Source: Isoetes taiwanensis (Eukaryota; Streptophyta; Lycopodiopsida; Isoetales; Isoetaceae). Taken from it: a stretch of 64,000 nucleotides of DNA. Position numbers and translations under genes: made by a program. Of this stretch, positions 35,614-47,024 are shown one piece after another; the stretch's first letter is position 1, and each line of letters begins with the position of its first letter. Location of the stretch: positions 12,559,279 to 12,623,278 of the forward strand of contig JAJEKV010000008.1 in assembly GCA_021234155.1 (NCBI GenBank), given 5' to 3'. The notes under the pieces were generated by a model. It saw only the letters and a list, made by a program, of their open reading frames with translations. It did not search any database and was not told the origin of the DNA.

Positions 35614-37362
35614 ATGGAGCATACATGGAGTAAGGTACTTACAACAGTGAGCCTGGGAGTTGCATTGATTTATTTATGGAGTTCTAATAGGAAAGATAGT
35701 GTTGAAGAAGAAGAAGAAGAAGAAGAGAAGGAGAAGAAAGAAGGAGAAGAAAAAGAAGAAGAGAAAACACAAGGATTGGAGGCTCAAATAGAGAGTGGAA
35801 ACATAGAAGCATATGGAGATTATGTTGTGAGGCAAATCGGAATATCAAAAGAAAGTGCCGAGGGAAAAAGACTATGGGATGTTGCTATGGCCTATTTGAG
35901 GAGTAATTCGGACCATGGCCTCGAAAAAATGGGAATTATGCTATGTGCTATGGATAAAATTTCCGAAACTAAAATGAAACACCTTGCATGGGAATTGAAA
36001 AAAGAATTGGATGCTTGCATGATATCATATCTGGCTTATCATTGGAGGCAATCTAGCATCTTAAGAGCTTGCACTAGAAGTGAAGAACAAAGACCCAAGC
36101 TTCGGAGTTTGGTTATGGCAGCAACTCGGAAGCAACGGTTTCACAAGGTAATGGATACTCTTAAAACCCAGAGAACCTTCATAACCCTTGTTGAACAATT
36201 AAGGGCCATAAGAAAAGTGGATCGTAACCTTCCTTTGGATGGAGACGTTGTTGTTGCAGCAGATTCTAGCATCAGAAATCCTGTTTTACTGATGATAGGT
36301 GGAGGAATGGGGGCAGGAAAATCCACAGTGGTAAAGAACATTCTTGGAGGTACATTTTGGTCAAGTGTTTCACAACACGCTGTAATAGTTGAAGCAGATG
36401 CTTTCAAAGAAAAAGATGTAGTGTATCTTGCATTGATTTCTTACAAATATGGAGATGGAGATATTGCTGAGGCATCGCAGCTTGTGCATGAATCATCTAC
36501 CCAGGCTGCACAATCCCTACTTGTTTCTGCTTTAAATGAAGGCAGAGATGTTATATTCGATGGCACCATGTCTTGGGAACCATTTGTGATGCAAACCATC
36601 GAAATGGCAAGGGGTGTGCATCTGAAAAGATATCGCATGGGCCCTGGATTTGTAAGGATGGAAGATGGGACAAGCATTGAGAAATACTGGGAACCAATGG
36701 AGCCTGATACCAAAGTAGAAACCTACAAAGAATATGATAAGCCACAACGAGAATTACCAGTATCAGCTGAATCAAGAAAGCCTGATGCGATACAACAAGA
36801 ATCATCAGTATCAACAGAATCAAGAAATCCTTACCGTATTGAAGAAGAATCATCAGTATCAATATCAGTAGAATTAAGAAAGCCTTATCGAATTGAACTA
36901 GTAGGAGTTACATGTGATCCTCTGCTTGCCATAGTTCGTGGAATTAAAAGAGCCATGGCCACCAAAAGGGCAGTGCCCATTGATGCTCAATTGAGATCGC
37001 ATAAGCTTTTTGCAACATCATTAGAGCGATACTGCAGTTTGGTAGACGAAGCAAAGATTTACTCAACAAGTGATATGGATCGGCCGCCAGAATTGATCGG
37101 TTACAAGAATAGAGAAAGCAAGCTTCTGGTGAATGTGGAAGCATTTGAAGAAATAAACAATTTAATGACTTTAAATGCTGATGCTACCTCTATATCTCAA
37201 CTCCATGGAGATGGCAGATGCAACAAACTTTGGAAAGAGATTGTATTAAGCAGGGATAGAGATACAAGGCAACAATTTCTTCGTCATGTATTGGCATCTC
37301 AAGAATGCATGACATCCCCCTCTTCATCTCCTCCACCTCCACTTGCTCCTCTAACAGGCTAA
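35614..37362 (+). CDS. Plant zeta-toxin-domain P-loop protein, membrane-anchored, intact
   Basis: An uninterrupted 582-codon frame; the only clearly intact gene here. Residues 8-22 form a hydrophobic segment (VLTTVSLGVALIYLW), probably a membrane anchor. A Glu/Lys-rich low-complexity stretch follows (about 31-52), then a helical region (about 56-200). The zeta-type P-loop domain starts near 224: Walker A GGGMGAGKST at 229-238, EADAFKE at 260-266 and DVIFDGTMSWEPF from 312. After KRYRMGPGF and EKYWEPMEPD comes a Ser/Glu-rich insert with repeated ESRKP/ESRNP and KPYRIE words. The sheet resumes at KPYRIELVGVTCDPLLAI. A Pro/Ser-rich tail ends the protein. Land plants have a conserved family with this layout. 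In bacteria the domain phosphorylates UDP-N-acetylglucosamine; the plant substrate is not known to me. An in-frame stop lies 42 bases upstream of ATG 35614, supporting this start unless an upstream exon joins at the TATAG just before. No partner antitoxin gene is adjacent. Confidence 0.9.
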   Translation: MEHTWSKVLTTVSLGVALIYLWSSNRKDSVEEEEEEEEKEKKEGEEKEEEKTQGLEAQIESGNIEAYGDYVVRQIGISKESAEGKRLWDVAMAYLRSNSDHGLEKMGIMLCAMDKISETKMKHLAWELKKELDACMISYLAYHWRQSSILRACTRSEEQRPKLRSLVMAATRKQRFHKVMDTLKTQRTFITLVEQLRAIRKVDRNLPLDGDVVVAADSSIRNPVLLMIGGGMGAGKSTVVKNILGGTFWSSVSQHAVIVEADAFKEKDVVYLALISYKYGDGDIAEASQLVHESSTQAAQSLLVSALNEGRDVIFDGTMSWEPFVMQTIEMARGVHLKRYRMGPGFVRMEDGTSIEKYWEPMEPDTKVETYKEYDKPQRELPVSAESRKPDAIQQESSVSTESRNPYRIEEESSVSISVELRKPYRIELVGVTCDPLLAIVRGIKRAMATKRAVPIDAQLRSHKLFATSLERYCSLVDEAKIYSTSDMDRPPELIGYKNRESKLLVNVEAFEEINNLMTLNADATSISQLHGDGRCNKLWKEIVLSRDRDTRQQFLRHVLASQECMTSPSSSPPPPLAPLTG

Positions 37363-39700
37363 TAACCATGTGTCCAAACTTTCTTCTATGAATACTAATG
37401 AATTGAAGTCATGTGAAACGCTTAGGCATCTACTCTATTATAGTAACCCATCTCCTAGTCACCAATGTGATGTCATTTAAGTTTTGAACTTTAGCTCCAA
37501 GTCAACTTTCCATCCACCTCTTACTATGTTAAAACGTTGCTTCACCTTTAAGGCTCTAGCATTAGCATTTTCATGCTTTTGTTGATAACAACGGAATTTT
37601 GTAACTTTAATCATGTGATTTATATGCATTCTACACGAACAAGGTTTCGTATTAAATGGAAGTGTTGCAGCACTCTTATTGCGAGATTCCCTTCTATAAA
37701 ACGCATTGAAGTGACACTTTTTAAGCTGAAAAATAAACAAAGTGGTGCTTTGAAATTCTTTGATAGTGCCTTTTTCTCAAAACTAATATAGTGACCAAAT
37801 GTAAATCTCATATTAAAAAAAAAAAAAATTTACAAGGTCAAAGTCTACTTAGTAGTTGTTGGGGGGAAGCAATTATATAGGCTTTACGCCAGCTCCTTTG
37901 AACAATGGCAAAAGATTATTTTGATCAAATAATGTAAAATTTTTATAATCAATACTGATAGCCTTCTTTTAGCCAAAGCCATCTCTTCTTTAACAAGCCT
38001 TCAAAAAAGTCCTCATCCTTTTTCTATAATTTAAACCACAAGTTCAATGAAACAAAAAAGTAGTTGTTAATGACCCATCCTTCAAAGTTAGGAGCACAGG
38101 TGACATTTCTTTCACTAGAAGTAGCCAGTGGATAAAGTTCTTTACAATGTTCCCAAGTCTCAACATTGAGTTGCTTCATCAATAAAACTTTACAAGTAAT
38201 CCGTTGTTGCTCTAAAAATGTAAAGATAAGCTATTCCAAAATGAAATAAAAGACGTTTAAGAAAAAGATGACATCCTATTCCACATATAACTCAAAGACC
38301 AAAGAGCAATAATAAAGCAAAAGAAACTTACAGAAATAGAAGGAAGAAAGAAGTATATTCCCAATACAAAATAAAAAGAATTATACTCTGTTTTGGGCTG
38401 ACATTGATGCCCTAGAGGAGTATGTTGCAGCCTCAAAGTGACTTAATGTTTGTAACGATCCAGGCCCCTTACGGTCTTGTATACATGTCGGTGACTTAAT
38501 GTTTGTAATGGTCCGGCCCCTTACGATCTTGTATACATATTTTTGCACATACATAAGACATGCGTGCACATAAGCAAGGGTTTTTCTTTGGCAAAAAGGT
38601 TTACAAAAAGGAATTTTTGCAGAGAAGCTTTTGGAGCTTCTAGGGTGCCGAGGAGATATCTAGAAAGCGGGGAGCTTGGAGATCCATGAAGAACTACATC
38701 AATCTTTTTACCGGTGGGTGTTTCCAACCGATTCCATCAATCTTTTTACCAGGTGGGTTGCTTAAGAACAGATAAGTTGCTATTAATCATTACATACACG
38801 CTTTGTGTAAAGGATTTAATACATTGGTAGAGCAAATTTGAATCTGCATATATTCTAGAATTAATTGAGACGTTTGGAGAAACTGGAGAATAGTCAGATG
38901 GGCCGATTCGCCATCCGAGGCATACTAACTTTTTGTAGAGATTTGCAAGGCCTAAGCTAGTTTAATTAAAGAAAAGCAGACATGACGAAATTATATGTAA
39001 AAGGGCGTTTTGATATGAATCAAGGATCTTAGGAAATGATTCTTGGAGCTATAGGCGGTGCTGGGATTCATATGAGAATCCGCTGTGGGCTTCAAAAGTG
39101 ACGATTTTGCATAAGAATGGATTGATCTTGCTTATAGATCTAAATTCAGAAGATCGATGCAACAAAGAGGCGGTTTTGGTGCTTCCGTGAAGTGTTTTAG
39201 AAGTACTTTTTCCATCAAAAAACTGCCAGGAAAACATGCAAAATAGTGGATCATGGTGAAAATCAGAATGAAAATTGCAGGAAAGGCCGATTGGCTGTAG
39301 TTTGTAGAACACCGGTATCAGAAGGATCGATCCATTTAGGGATTTCCACGATGATGAACATCTGCGTTTTTGTTGTATATGTTTTGTTTGTTTTATTATT
39401 TGTGCTCTATTTTACATTGTTGTTCTTAAACTTACTAATAACTAAATATAAGATGCTTGCTAAGGTAGAGTTACTTAGAATTGACCTTTTATAAGATAGG
39501 GCACATGAAATATGCATAGCATGAGGCATAACAAGGTTGGGCCTAGATGGCGGATGAACTTGGGCTACTGGATAACCAAAATAGATTGTTAAATAATATC
39601 GTTGAATCGTTAAAAAGTTGTTTTTGCTCTTGAAGATAGACAAGTGGATTGTACTATGAGGGACTGTATAGATCCGAGTAGAAGCCAAATGCAGAGCCAT
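37363..39700. other. 3' flank of the zeta-domain gene, no further gene
   Basis: A run of 14 A lies at 37815-37828, about 450 bases past the stop codon. It could be a genomic A-tract or the remnant of a retroposed poly(A) tail. Small tandem duplications follow near 38.4 and 38.7 kb. Minus-strand frames at 38.5-39.7 kb are short and unrecognised. Confidence 0.4.
38438..38543. repeat. 53-bp tandem duplication
   Basis: GTGACTTAATGTTTGTAA, then GGCCCCTTACG and TCTTGTATACAT, recur with a spacing of 53 bases (38438 and 38491). A few bases differ between copies. Confidence 0.88.
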
Positions 39701-39714
39701 CCAATGTAGATCCT

Positions 39715-40235
39715 ATAAAGATTCTCCAAGCCTCTGAAAAGATTCGCTTAGATTCTACGAAACTCTATCAATGTTCCCATATATTCCTCAAGACCCTTTG
39801 AGAAACATTCCCTTAGATTGCCCAATATTTTATGAAGCTTTATTTTATACAATGAGGGATTGTAAAATTGATTAGAAGTCAAATTCAAAGTCATGCATTG
39901 AAGATTCTATAGATATTCTCTATGTTCTCCAAGATTCCATCAAGATTCCTCTCAATACTCAAAGATTGTATGAAGATTCCCTTAGATTCCTAAAGATTTT
40001 CTTCATATTCCCCTAGATTTCCTAAGATTATCCCAAGATTCCTCTAGATTCTCCAATATTTCATGCATTTCTAAGATTCTATCAAGATTCCTCTAGATAC
40101 TTAAAGATTGTATGAAGATTCCCTTAGATTCTCCTAGATTCTTTTAAGATTCCCTTAGATTCTCTAAGAATATTTCAAGATTTTCTAGATTCTCCAAGAT
40201 TCCATGTAGATTGTCTTAGATTCTATGAAAATTTC
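39715..40235. repeat. Degenerate AGATTC-rich minisatellite
   Basis: About 520 bases consist of imperfect iterations of words such as AAGATTCCCTTAGATTCT, CCAAGATTCCATCAAGATTC and CTCTAGATTCTCC. The period is loose, roughly 12-20 bases, with no fixed unit length. The stretch is pyrimidine-biased around a recurrent AGATTC core. There is no reading frame. It abuts the inverted segment that resembles the 17-18 kb repeat. Confidence 0.85.
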
Positions 40236-40263
40236 CCCGCAAAACACACCTAATATCAAAGAT

Positions 40264-40615
40264 TCCTTAGATCTTGAGAACCCCGCCATGTTAGAAGCCA
40301 ACAAGCATTACATAACATGAATAGTGATAATAAGAACCAGAACGCCAAGTCATACAAATAAGTTGTAAAATGATAATCTTACAATAACCACGAACATGAG
40401 AAAATATAAAATAATCATGAAATCCATAAGCATGCAAAGGTTTATTCCAATTCTATGAAAATACCTGACTTCGTTAAATTGTGATTTTATGCGGGTTGCA
40501 AAACAATCAAGCTATGTTTTTACACCTAGAAATGACTAGTTCTTTGTTCATATATTATCTACCTTCGTGCTAGTAAATGTCGAGAAAGGTAAATGACCCA
40601 TTTGTGGCATTTTCC
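40264..40615 (-). repeat. Inverted relative of the 17-18 kb repeat
   Basis: On the minus strand this follows about 17827-18190: GGGTCATTT, CGACATTTACTAGCACGAAG, TAGATAATATAT, CATTTCTAGGTGTAAAAA, GATTTCATGATTATTTTATA, TTTTCTCATGTT, ACAACTTATTTGTATGACTT, GTTCTGGTTCTTATTATCA and GCGGGGTTCTCAA. It spans the point that separates the two tandem copies at 17.96 kb, so that junction order is the family's normal order. Confidence 0.82.
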
Positions 40616-41876
40616 GACATGCTTGGCAACACATAGTAATCTTAGCAGTATAGGAAACAAGCCCATAATAGTATCCGCTAATCATTCATCACCCAACTTC
40701 ATGTCACATACATCATGGTTTAGATCTCAAAAAATAGTGACACCAATTCCATAAGCCAAATTAAAGATTCATGCAACAAAGTGCATGTCTTCTACAAGCT
40801 CATCTATAGAGATCCTTTGCAACATGTCGATCTCCTCATTTTCTAACATTTCCTTTCCTTTGTCTTGCCAATAATGTGCTTAATCTGGTCGGAGGGTTGC
40901 AAACCTCCTCTATTTCGCTCGTGGAGACCTTTGACATCTTTCTTCCGCTAAAGCTACCCACGCCTTCACAAAGCGCCCCATCTTTGCCTCTCGGGATATG
41001 GTAGTGGCAATTGCTTCCATCATTTTGACGTGAGACAACAACCAACCCTCCGCCACGCAGAACATTGCGATGGTGCATGAAATTGTGAACTCGCTTCATA
41101 CCTCTTACCGACCATGTTAATCTCCACCTAGATCTTCCATCTTGCAAAAGTAACTGCTCGGTCATCATAATGGGCGGCGATTTCATGCAAATACCGAAGG
41201 TATCACTTGTCCCAAATATATACCCCCATGAAATTCTAGTTTAATGTTGAATAAGATCGCTAAGGAGAACTTTGTTAGCATTACACTGATACCAAGAGCA
41301 TGTGCCATCCGCAATAGTAAGCCTACACTTCACAATTAACTAGCCTTTTGCCTGTGGGGGGTTCATCTCTATATAAGGGATATATGGTATGCATTCCTTT
41401 TGGGTATGGAGAAACCCTTGTATACAAACTTTTGCAATCTATAGAAATCCCTTTGTATATAGTCTTGTGCTCTCAAAGCTGAAATAAACCCTATTTCTTA
41501 TTTTTACACCCAATTCGATCCCAATTTATCCTACCCTCAACCATAGTTTTATCGCTGAATAGATCGCTCATGTAACTTACCCTCTACCTTACATTTACCT
41601 CCAAGCTAGGAATGTAAAATGGATCAAAATATTTTGTCTGCGCTGTTTGCCAATGTCCCGGCATGGGTAAATTCACGCGGTAACTCGCCTTTAACGCCCA
41701 TATGTGCAACTTCTCGGTTAAAAGCATGGTCATATTGGTTTGACAAATTGATCGAGAAAAAGAAATATCAATGATGTCTTACACTTTCTTTTCTTCAAGT
41801 CATGTGTGAAACATGAAAGCTTCGAGGTTCCTTAAATGTATATGATTGCGTAATTGTAGACTAGATAAGAGGCTTA

Positions 41877-42112
41877 GATTCAATGTGTGACTTAATTCGG
41901 ATTCATCAATTAACTCAATTTATTCAAATGAAATAAAAGAGAAAATGTGTGGGTTGTTGCCATGCATACATGGCCTTCAATAATACTTCAGATGCACCAG
42001 ATTCAATGTGTGACTAATTTGGACCATCAATTAACTCAACTTTATTCAAAATGAAATAAAAGAAAATGTGTGCTTGGTGTTGTCATGCATACATGGGCCT
42101 TCAATAATAGCT
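41877..42112. repeat. About 124-bp tandem duplication
   Basis: GATTCAATGTGTGACT, CATCAATTAACTCAA, ATGAAATAAAAGA, CATGCATACATGG and CCTTCAATAATA recur with a spacing of about 124 bases (41876 and 42000). Small indels separate the copies. Confidence 0.87.
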
Positions 42113-42744
42113 CTCAACTATGGATTCTTATTGAAGCAATTTTGTTTTTTCTCCATGTAATCACTCATATCAGTAGTTTGAATATGGAACGTGATTTTTA
42201 TTATTATATTTCCATCCTCAAGTGATTTTTTTGCTTTTCCTAGTTGATGAAACTTGCATATGAGTTCATGAAACCTCATTGAGTTTAAGGACCTTTATCT
42301 ATACACTTTCAACAATGTGGAAGATATAAATTTCAATAATGGGTCTTGAACTATTACAAGTGCACTCTTTTTAACTATTTTACATTAGGAATGGATGTCC
42401 AACATTGCAATGCATAACCTTATTAATAAGAATGTTAAGCACACAAAGGAGCACACGTCTATCGCTCGTCACAATCTCATGTCTATACAACATTGACCTC
42501 AACTCCAAATTAAAGTCCATGATTTGGGGAGAAGAATGTTGGACCACCTTCTCAATAATTCTCAAACTCAATAAATAAACCTGAATCAGGTAAGGTTTTC
42601 CTTCTTTTCATGCTTTAGTTGGGTAATAAGAAGTGGCATAATTCTAAGACAGCATGAACGAACCAATTCAGGTGCATAGCTTGCAATCTTTATTCCACTT
42701 TTTACATAATGTTATTTGTGCAAGTTTTGAGAAAGTCGTCCAAG

Positions 42745-42788
42745 TGATAGGACCAAGTTGATATGGTGATAGGACCAAGTTGATATGG
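42745..42788. repeat. 22-bp tandem duplication
   Basis: Two exact head-to-tail copies of TGATAGGACCAAGTTGATAT plus GG. Confidence 0.92.
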
Positions 42789-43534
42789 TATATGTTTGGC
42801 AAAAGCTTACGCTCCATAAAAATTAGAAAAGTTATTTCCAGCCTATGCAGGTGGTTGACATTGGAATGCACCATGTCTATATCAGGAGCATCAAATAGTC
42901 TTTAGGATAACAATGATTCGAAAGAGAAGAATATACATAGTAGAATAAAAGATTACCATGTAGATGAAGATCCAGCAACAAAAGTTGCAGAGCATCAACT
43001 GGTCACCATCTCCATGTTACTTACATTTACCTAAACCAGCAAAATAATTCTACACTAATGCTTAAAGGCCATATCTTTACACGAATACACGCAGCATTGA
43101 GTTTGACAAATTGAAGCAATCAGAATGCCCACAGAGTTTCTTGACCTGTGCAAGAGATATGCCCATGCAGAAAGAAATAAAAAATCTTTCAACCCAAAAT
43201 CATGGGATGCAACATATGCCACAATACAGATGCAAGAAAAAAAATAAACTGTTTTAGACATGCATACATCCACCCATTTTTGTTGCACTTAAATAGGAAA
43301 ACAAAACCTTATTCTTAATTGGGTGGGCCCCGGACCCAACTCCCATTTGAACGCCCAAGAAGCTTGAACAGCCCCGGACAAAGAGGGTCTTCCCTTTGAA
43401 TAGATGCTTGATCAACATTAGTCTAAATTCATTTATCTCACATTTTTGAGTTATCTCAAAGGTTATAGAAAGCAAAAGGTAATTGAATAAGCCTTTTCAA
43501 AGATGATGTTTTTCCTAAACACGTTCCATATCTT

Positions 43535-43600
43535 TCTCCGGGGCCAGATTCTGCTTCCCACGAGCTAGAGTACTATCAAGTTGAGCCACGGTCACGAAAG
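43535..43600 (-). repeat. Possible SINE-like tRNA-related fragment
   Basis: On the minus strand GTGGCTCAACTTGATAGTAC fits a Pol III A box (TGGCTCAACTTG). A B box downstream is not convincing. It lies just 3' of the SMC5-like exon on the same strand, in what would be its intron. Confidence 0.25.
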
Positions 43601-43667
43601 CAAATGTAAATAATGTCTAAGAATACATAGCCAAGAACAAGTATGAAGTGATTTGCAAATTTCAAAC

Positions 43668-43746
43668 CAACAGCCTTCTCAGTTTCCTCAAGAAGCTGGA
43701 TAGGGGACATTTTAGCAAATTCACACCCCCTATCTTGAGGCAAGAA
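43668..43746 (-). pseudogene. SMC5: Single SMC5-like exon
   Basis: A 79-base minus-strand exon reads FLPQDRGCEFAKMSPIQLL and then EETEKAVG. This is the highly conserved segment just after the N-terminal ATPase head of SMC5 (plant form FLPQDRVCEFAKLTPVQLLEETEKAVG), the structural-maintenance protein of the SMC5/6 DNA-repair complex. The exon is preceded by a pyrimidine-rich tract and CAG (acceptor; 43747-43749) and followed by G/GTTTG (weak donor). I could not find the neighbouring exons (the Walker A GPNGSGKS exon upstream or the coiled-coil exon downstream) within several kb. It is either one exon of a gene with very long introns or an isolated relic. The typed class reflects the second reading. 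Family assignment is firm; status is uncertain. Confidence 0.65.
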
Positions 43747-45183
43747 CTGGAAAAGCAAAGTAACACAAAATAAAGTCAAGGGTCTTCGTCCTCAAACAAA
43801 ATAGAAGTGAAAAAAAGTTACTGTAATGCTTCATCCACATAATTTATTTGACATAGCAAAGATATGTAGACTAAGGTTTTTCCCTTTGGTATCTAGATGC
43901 CCAAAGATGGCAGAGAACTGCAAATTTGACATATCTTAAAGGATATGAAACAGTGCCTAAGCTAGATAATTCAATAGCCAGTGGAAAAGAACGTGCATTT
44001 TGCATCATTCATACAATAAGTAATTCTAACAAAATAAGTGTACCTTTAAGTTCCATTCTAGTTCAGAATCTAGAATTGCACATGGCTTGCAGATCCCTCT
44101 CATGTGGCATCTTTAGATCCTCCATGTAGAAGATTGAAAAGACATCTATTGCCAAGAGCCCAATTTCTGCACAAGAATCCACCACTTATGACAATCTAGC
44201 ATTTTTAATTCTTCATTTACTAATTATTCCAAAGAACATTTTAGTCCTTTATTCGCTAATTATTCCAAAGAAGGTTTAGGTTAATATACCTAAAGTGATG
44301 CATCATCCCGAGCTTAAAACCAAAGCTTTTTAATAGCGCTTTACTGCAAAGAGATGGGTGCATCACCCGTTGCTTGCTAGAATTGCAAGCACAAATAGTA
44401 TCAGCAAAACGTAAATACTAATACAATATTATTTATAAAAAAAAAGACATTACATCAAATTTGTAAATTTTGACTCTAACCACATGGTGCACCTAATGTA
44501 GCATTTAGGACAATGTAGGTAATGTAGAGCATCTAATTTAGCAATCAATAACAAAGCAATTTTGGCACATGCCATTCGATGGAAACTTGAAGGCTACAAA
44601 GCAATCAAAATAAAATGAGATATCATAAAGCAAAAGCTTACAGAGAGGTCCCCGGCCAGCAAATCATCTTTGTCCTAAATCTAAACATGAGATGGAGAAA
44701 CAACAAAGAGCAGTAAGAGAGAATGCAAAATTATTATTTTATCTCGCTTATTCTCAAACAAAGAAAGTATTGCCGAAGTATAATCAATGGCTTTGAAACC
44801 CTGTGGGGCTCTTTTTACATCTAACATGCATGCACCTTTAGAAGCATTAGTAGGGAGAAAAAAAAAATGATACGAAGGTAAATCACGAAGCTAGCATCTT
44901 GGATTGGTGGTTGGAGGATTGAGAGTGTCTAGGATTGCGATACAATAGCAAATCTTAAAAGATGAGCAAGCACAAATAGATCCAGTCCATCGGATCTTGG
45001 AAAACGATTTACCTGCACCCAGACATGTCCAGAACCTACGAACCTTGCATACCCTAATTTAGATGAGCAAGCAAATAGGAACTGGAGAAAAATGACGAAA
45101 CGGGCATTCAAAAAAGTCGAATAATGGTTATAATAGTGGTTAAGGACGGAAACATCCCATTCGGTAGGCGCCGGAACGGTCGC

Positions 45184-46140
45184 TTATAAGACATAGGTCG
45201 CTTGTATGATGCTTAGTAAGAAATCTTACAAATCCCTAGTGTTGTGGCCATCTTCACACAAACATAGTTCCTTCTTCAGCAGCTTTAGAAGTCTTCTTGA
45301 ACACGCCCAACAATCCATTGTGTTTGAGCTCTATCCTTTTCCAGAATTTTCTGCCAATCTTGAGGAGTTTTTATTGTACAACAGGGGTGAAGTTCCCTGT
45401 TCTGATTTATCATCGCTTAAAAATGATGTTCATATTGTTTTTGTGTAGGATTTTAAGTAGCATCACTTTATATTCATGGCAGAGGGGAAGCAAAAAGAGT
45501 GTAGTATATATGGTTGCTACATGTCCAAGTATCAAATATGGAATGATAACTTCACCCTGCTCCAAAGGGTACAATTAACACTCTTTAAGATTGGCAAAAA
45601 ATCTTGAAAAGGATAGAGCTTGAGCACAATGGATTGCTACTTATGTCCAGGGAAGTTTTAAGGCTACCAAGAAGGAATTATGTCCAAGATGGCCACAATA
45701 ATACCAGAGAGATTTGTAAGCTTTTTGGTAAAATTGGTAAAATTGATGAGACTATCAGCACATTGATTGAGTCTCTTAACTATTCTATTGTATTTCACTA
45801 TTCTATTCTATTCTATTCTTAAATCTTATCAATGTTACAAAAATCATGTTGTTTACTCTTAACAGCTTGTCCTCCATATGTATATACTTGTTCATAAAGG
45901 TATTGTTAAATAATTTCATAGGGTGTGTATGTGTATATCCAATGTTGTTAATACATCCGCTTTTATAATTAAGGCTTATGGCATCTTACCCATTATCTTA
46001 GATGCTAAAGACGATGGCGTGATACAAGATGTGCTCTTTGAAAATTTCTATCAAGCCAAGAAATCCAAGGTGGCATCAACCTTGCCCAATGGAAGCCTTT
46101 TGAATTGCCAAAATTAGAAGGAAGCATAAAATTGCATGGA
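45184..46140 (+). repeat. 0.95-kb direct duplication, copy 1
   Basis: Collinear with 47025-47977. Shared words in order are TTATAAGACATAGGT, AAATCTTACAAATCCCTAGT, GTTCCTTCTTCA, AACACGCCCAA, AGTAGCATCAC, GAAAAGGATAGAGCTTGAG, AGAGATTTGTAAGCTTTT, TACATCCGCTTT, CCAATGGAAGCC and AAAATTGCATGGA. Short frames within it (for example 45604-45822) are not conserved in copy 2, so I do not call a gene. Confidence 0.87.
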
Positions 46141-47024
46141 TCCCGATGGCCCGGAACAGAAGGGTTTAAGCTTCTAAACAAAGTTAGTTTATACATAGTT
46201 ATGAAAATTGCTAAAGTCGTGGTTGGTTACATGTGACCTGGATTAAATTGTAAAGTTCTAGAGTCACTTTGAAACTTGTAGCCCCTCCGCCAGCCTTTAT
46301 TTGAGGGGATTATAGGAGATTTTCATCGCCTTCAAAAGTTGTATCAATTGCAATTTTTGTGGATATCATCACCGGACTGCTTAATGGACATAAGTAAAGT
46401 TGCCAATCTCACTGTTAAGCTTTACTAAAATGAGCGGCTGGATTCTGAGCTCTCGTGAAACCTCTCTAGCCTCCATTTCAAAAGGTTGGGCGCTGATGCT
46501 ATGTCCGCTGATGTTGATGTGATGTTCATATAGGTGTTGCAGCCCATTTAAAAAGTTCACTACTCCCTTTCTAGGGACCTTTTTATCGATTTTTATGGCA
46601 CCTTGTTAAAGGCCTCTTAGTTGATATAATCCTCTATTCAATGGTTTGCAAATATAATACACATATAAAATTCCCCTATATTCTATTAGAACTTTTGTTG
46701 TCAACCAAAATTTTATAAAAAGCATTTGCAAACTTTATTGGATATTTCCATTATTTTTTCACCTTTGTGGGTAGTTTACAGTTGTGTGGCTATCCACTAT
46801 CAATTATCAGAGAAAGTCTATTTGAGATGAATGAGAAGCATATGGAATTTTGCCTAACACTTTTGTCATAAATCGCGCCAATTTTTTAGAATGGTTGTTT
46901 TTGCTTATCTAACATGATCAATCAAAATCACCCTCCAGGAATCGAAATTGGATAAAGCCACTGGGCGAAACATACCTTTGGGTCCATGCTATTGCCGACT
47001 TGAAACAGGTAAGCAAATTACTCG

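Noticed and set aside
35614-37362. Zeta-domain gene as part of a toxin-antitoxin module
   Set aside because: No partner gene is adjacent, and the protein has the plant family layout with a membrane anchor and long helical region. It is best read as a host P-loop protein.
41270-41520. Possible LTR with TATATAAGGG and a GATACCAAGAGC-like word
   Set aside because: The TATA-like signal and the primer-site-like word point in inconsistent orientations, and no second copy or target duplication was found.
45604-45822. 72-codon plus-strand frame as a small gene
   Set aside because: It lies in the duplicated block, and the matching region of the second copy does not keep the frame.
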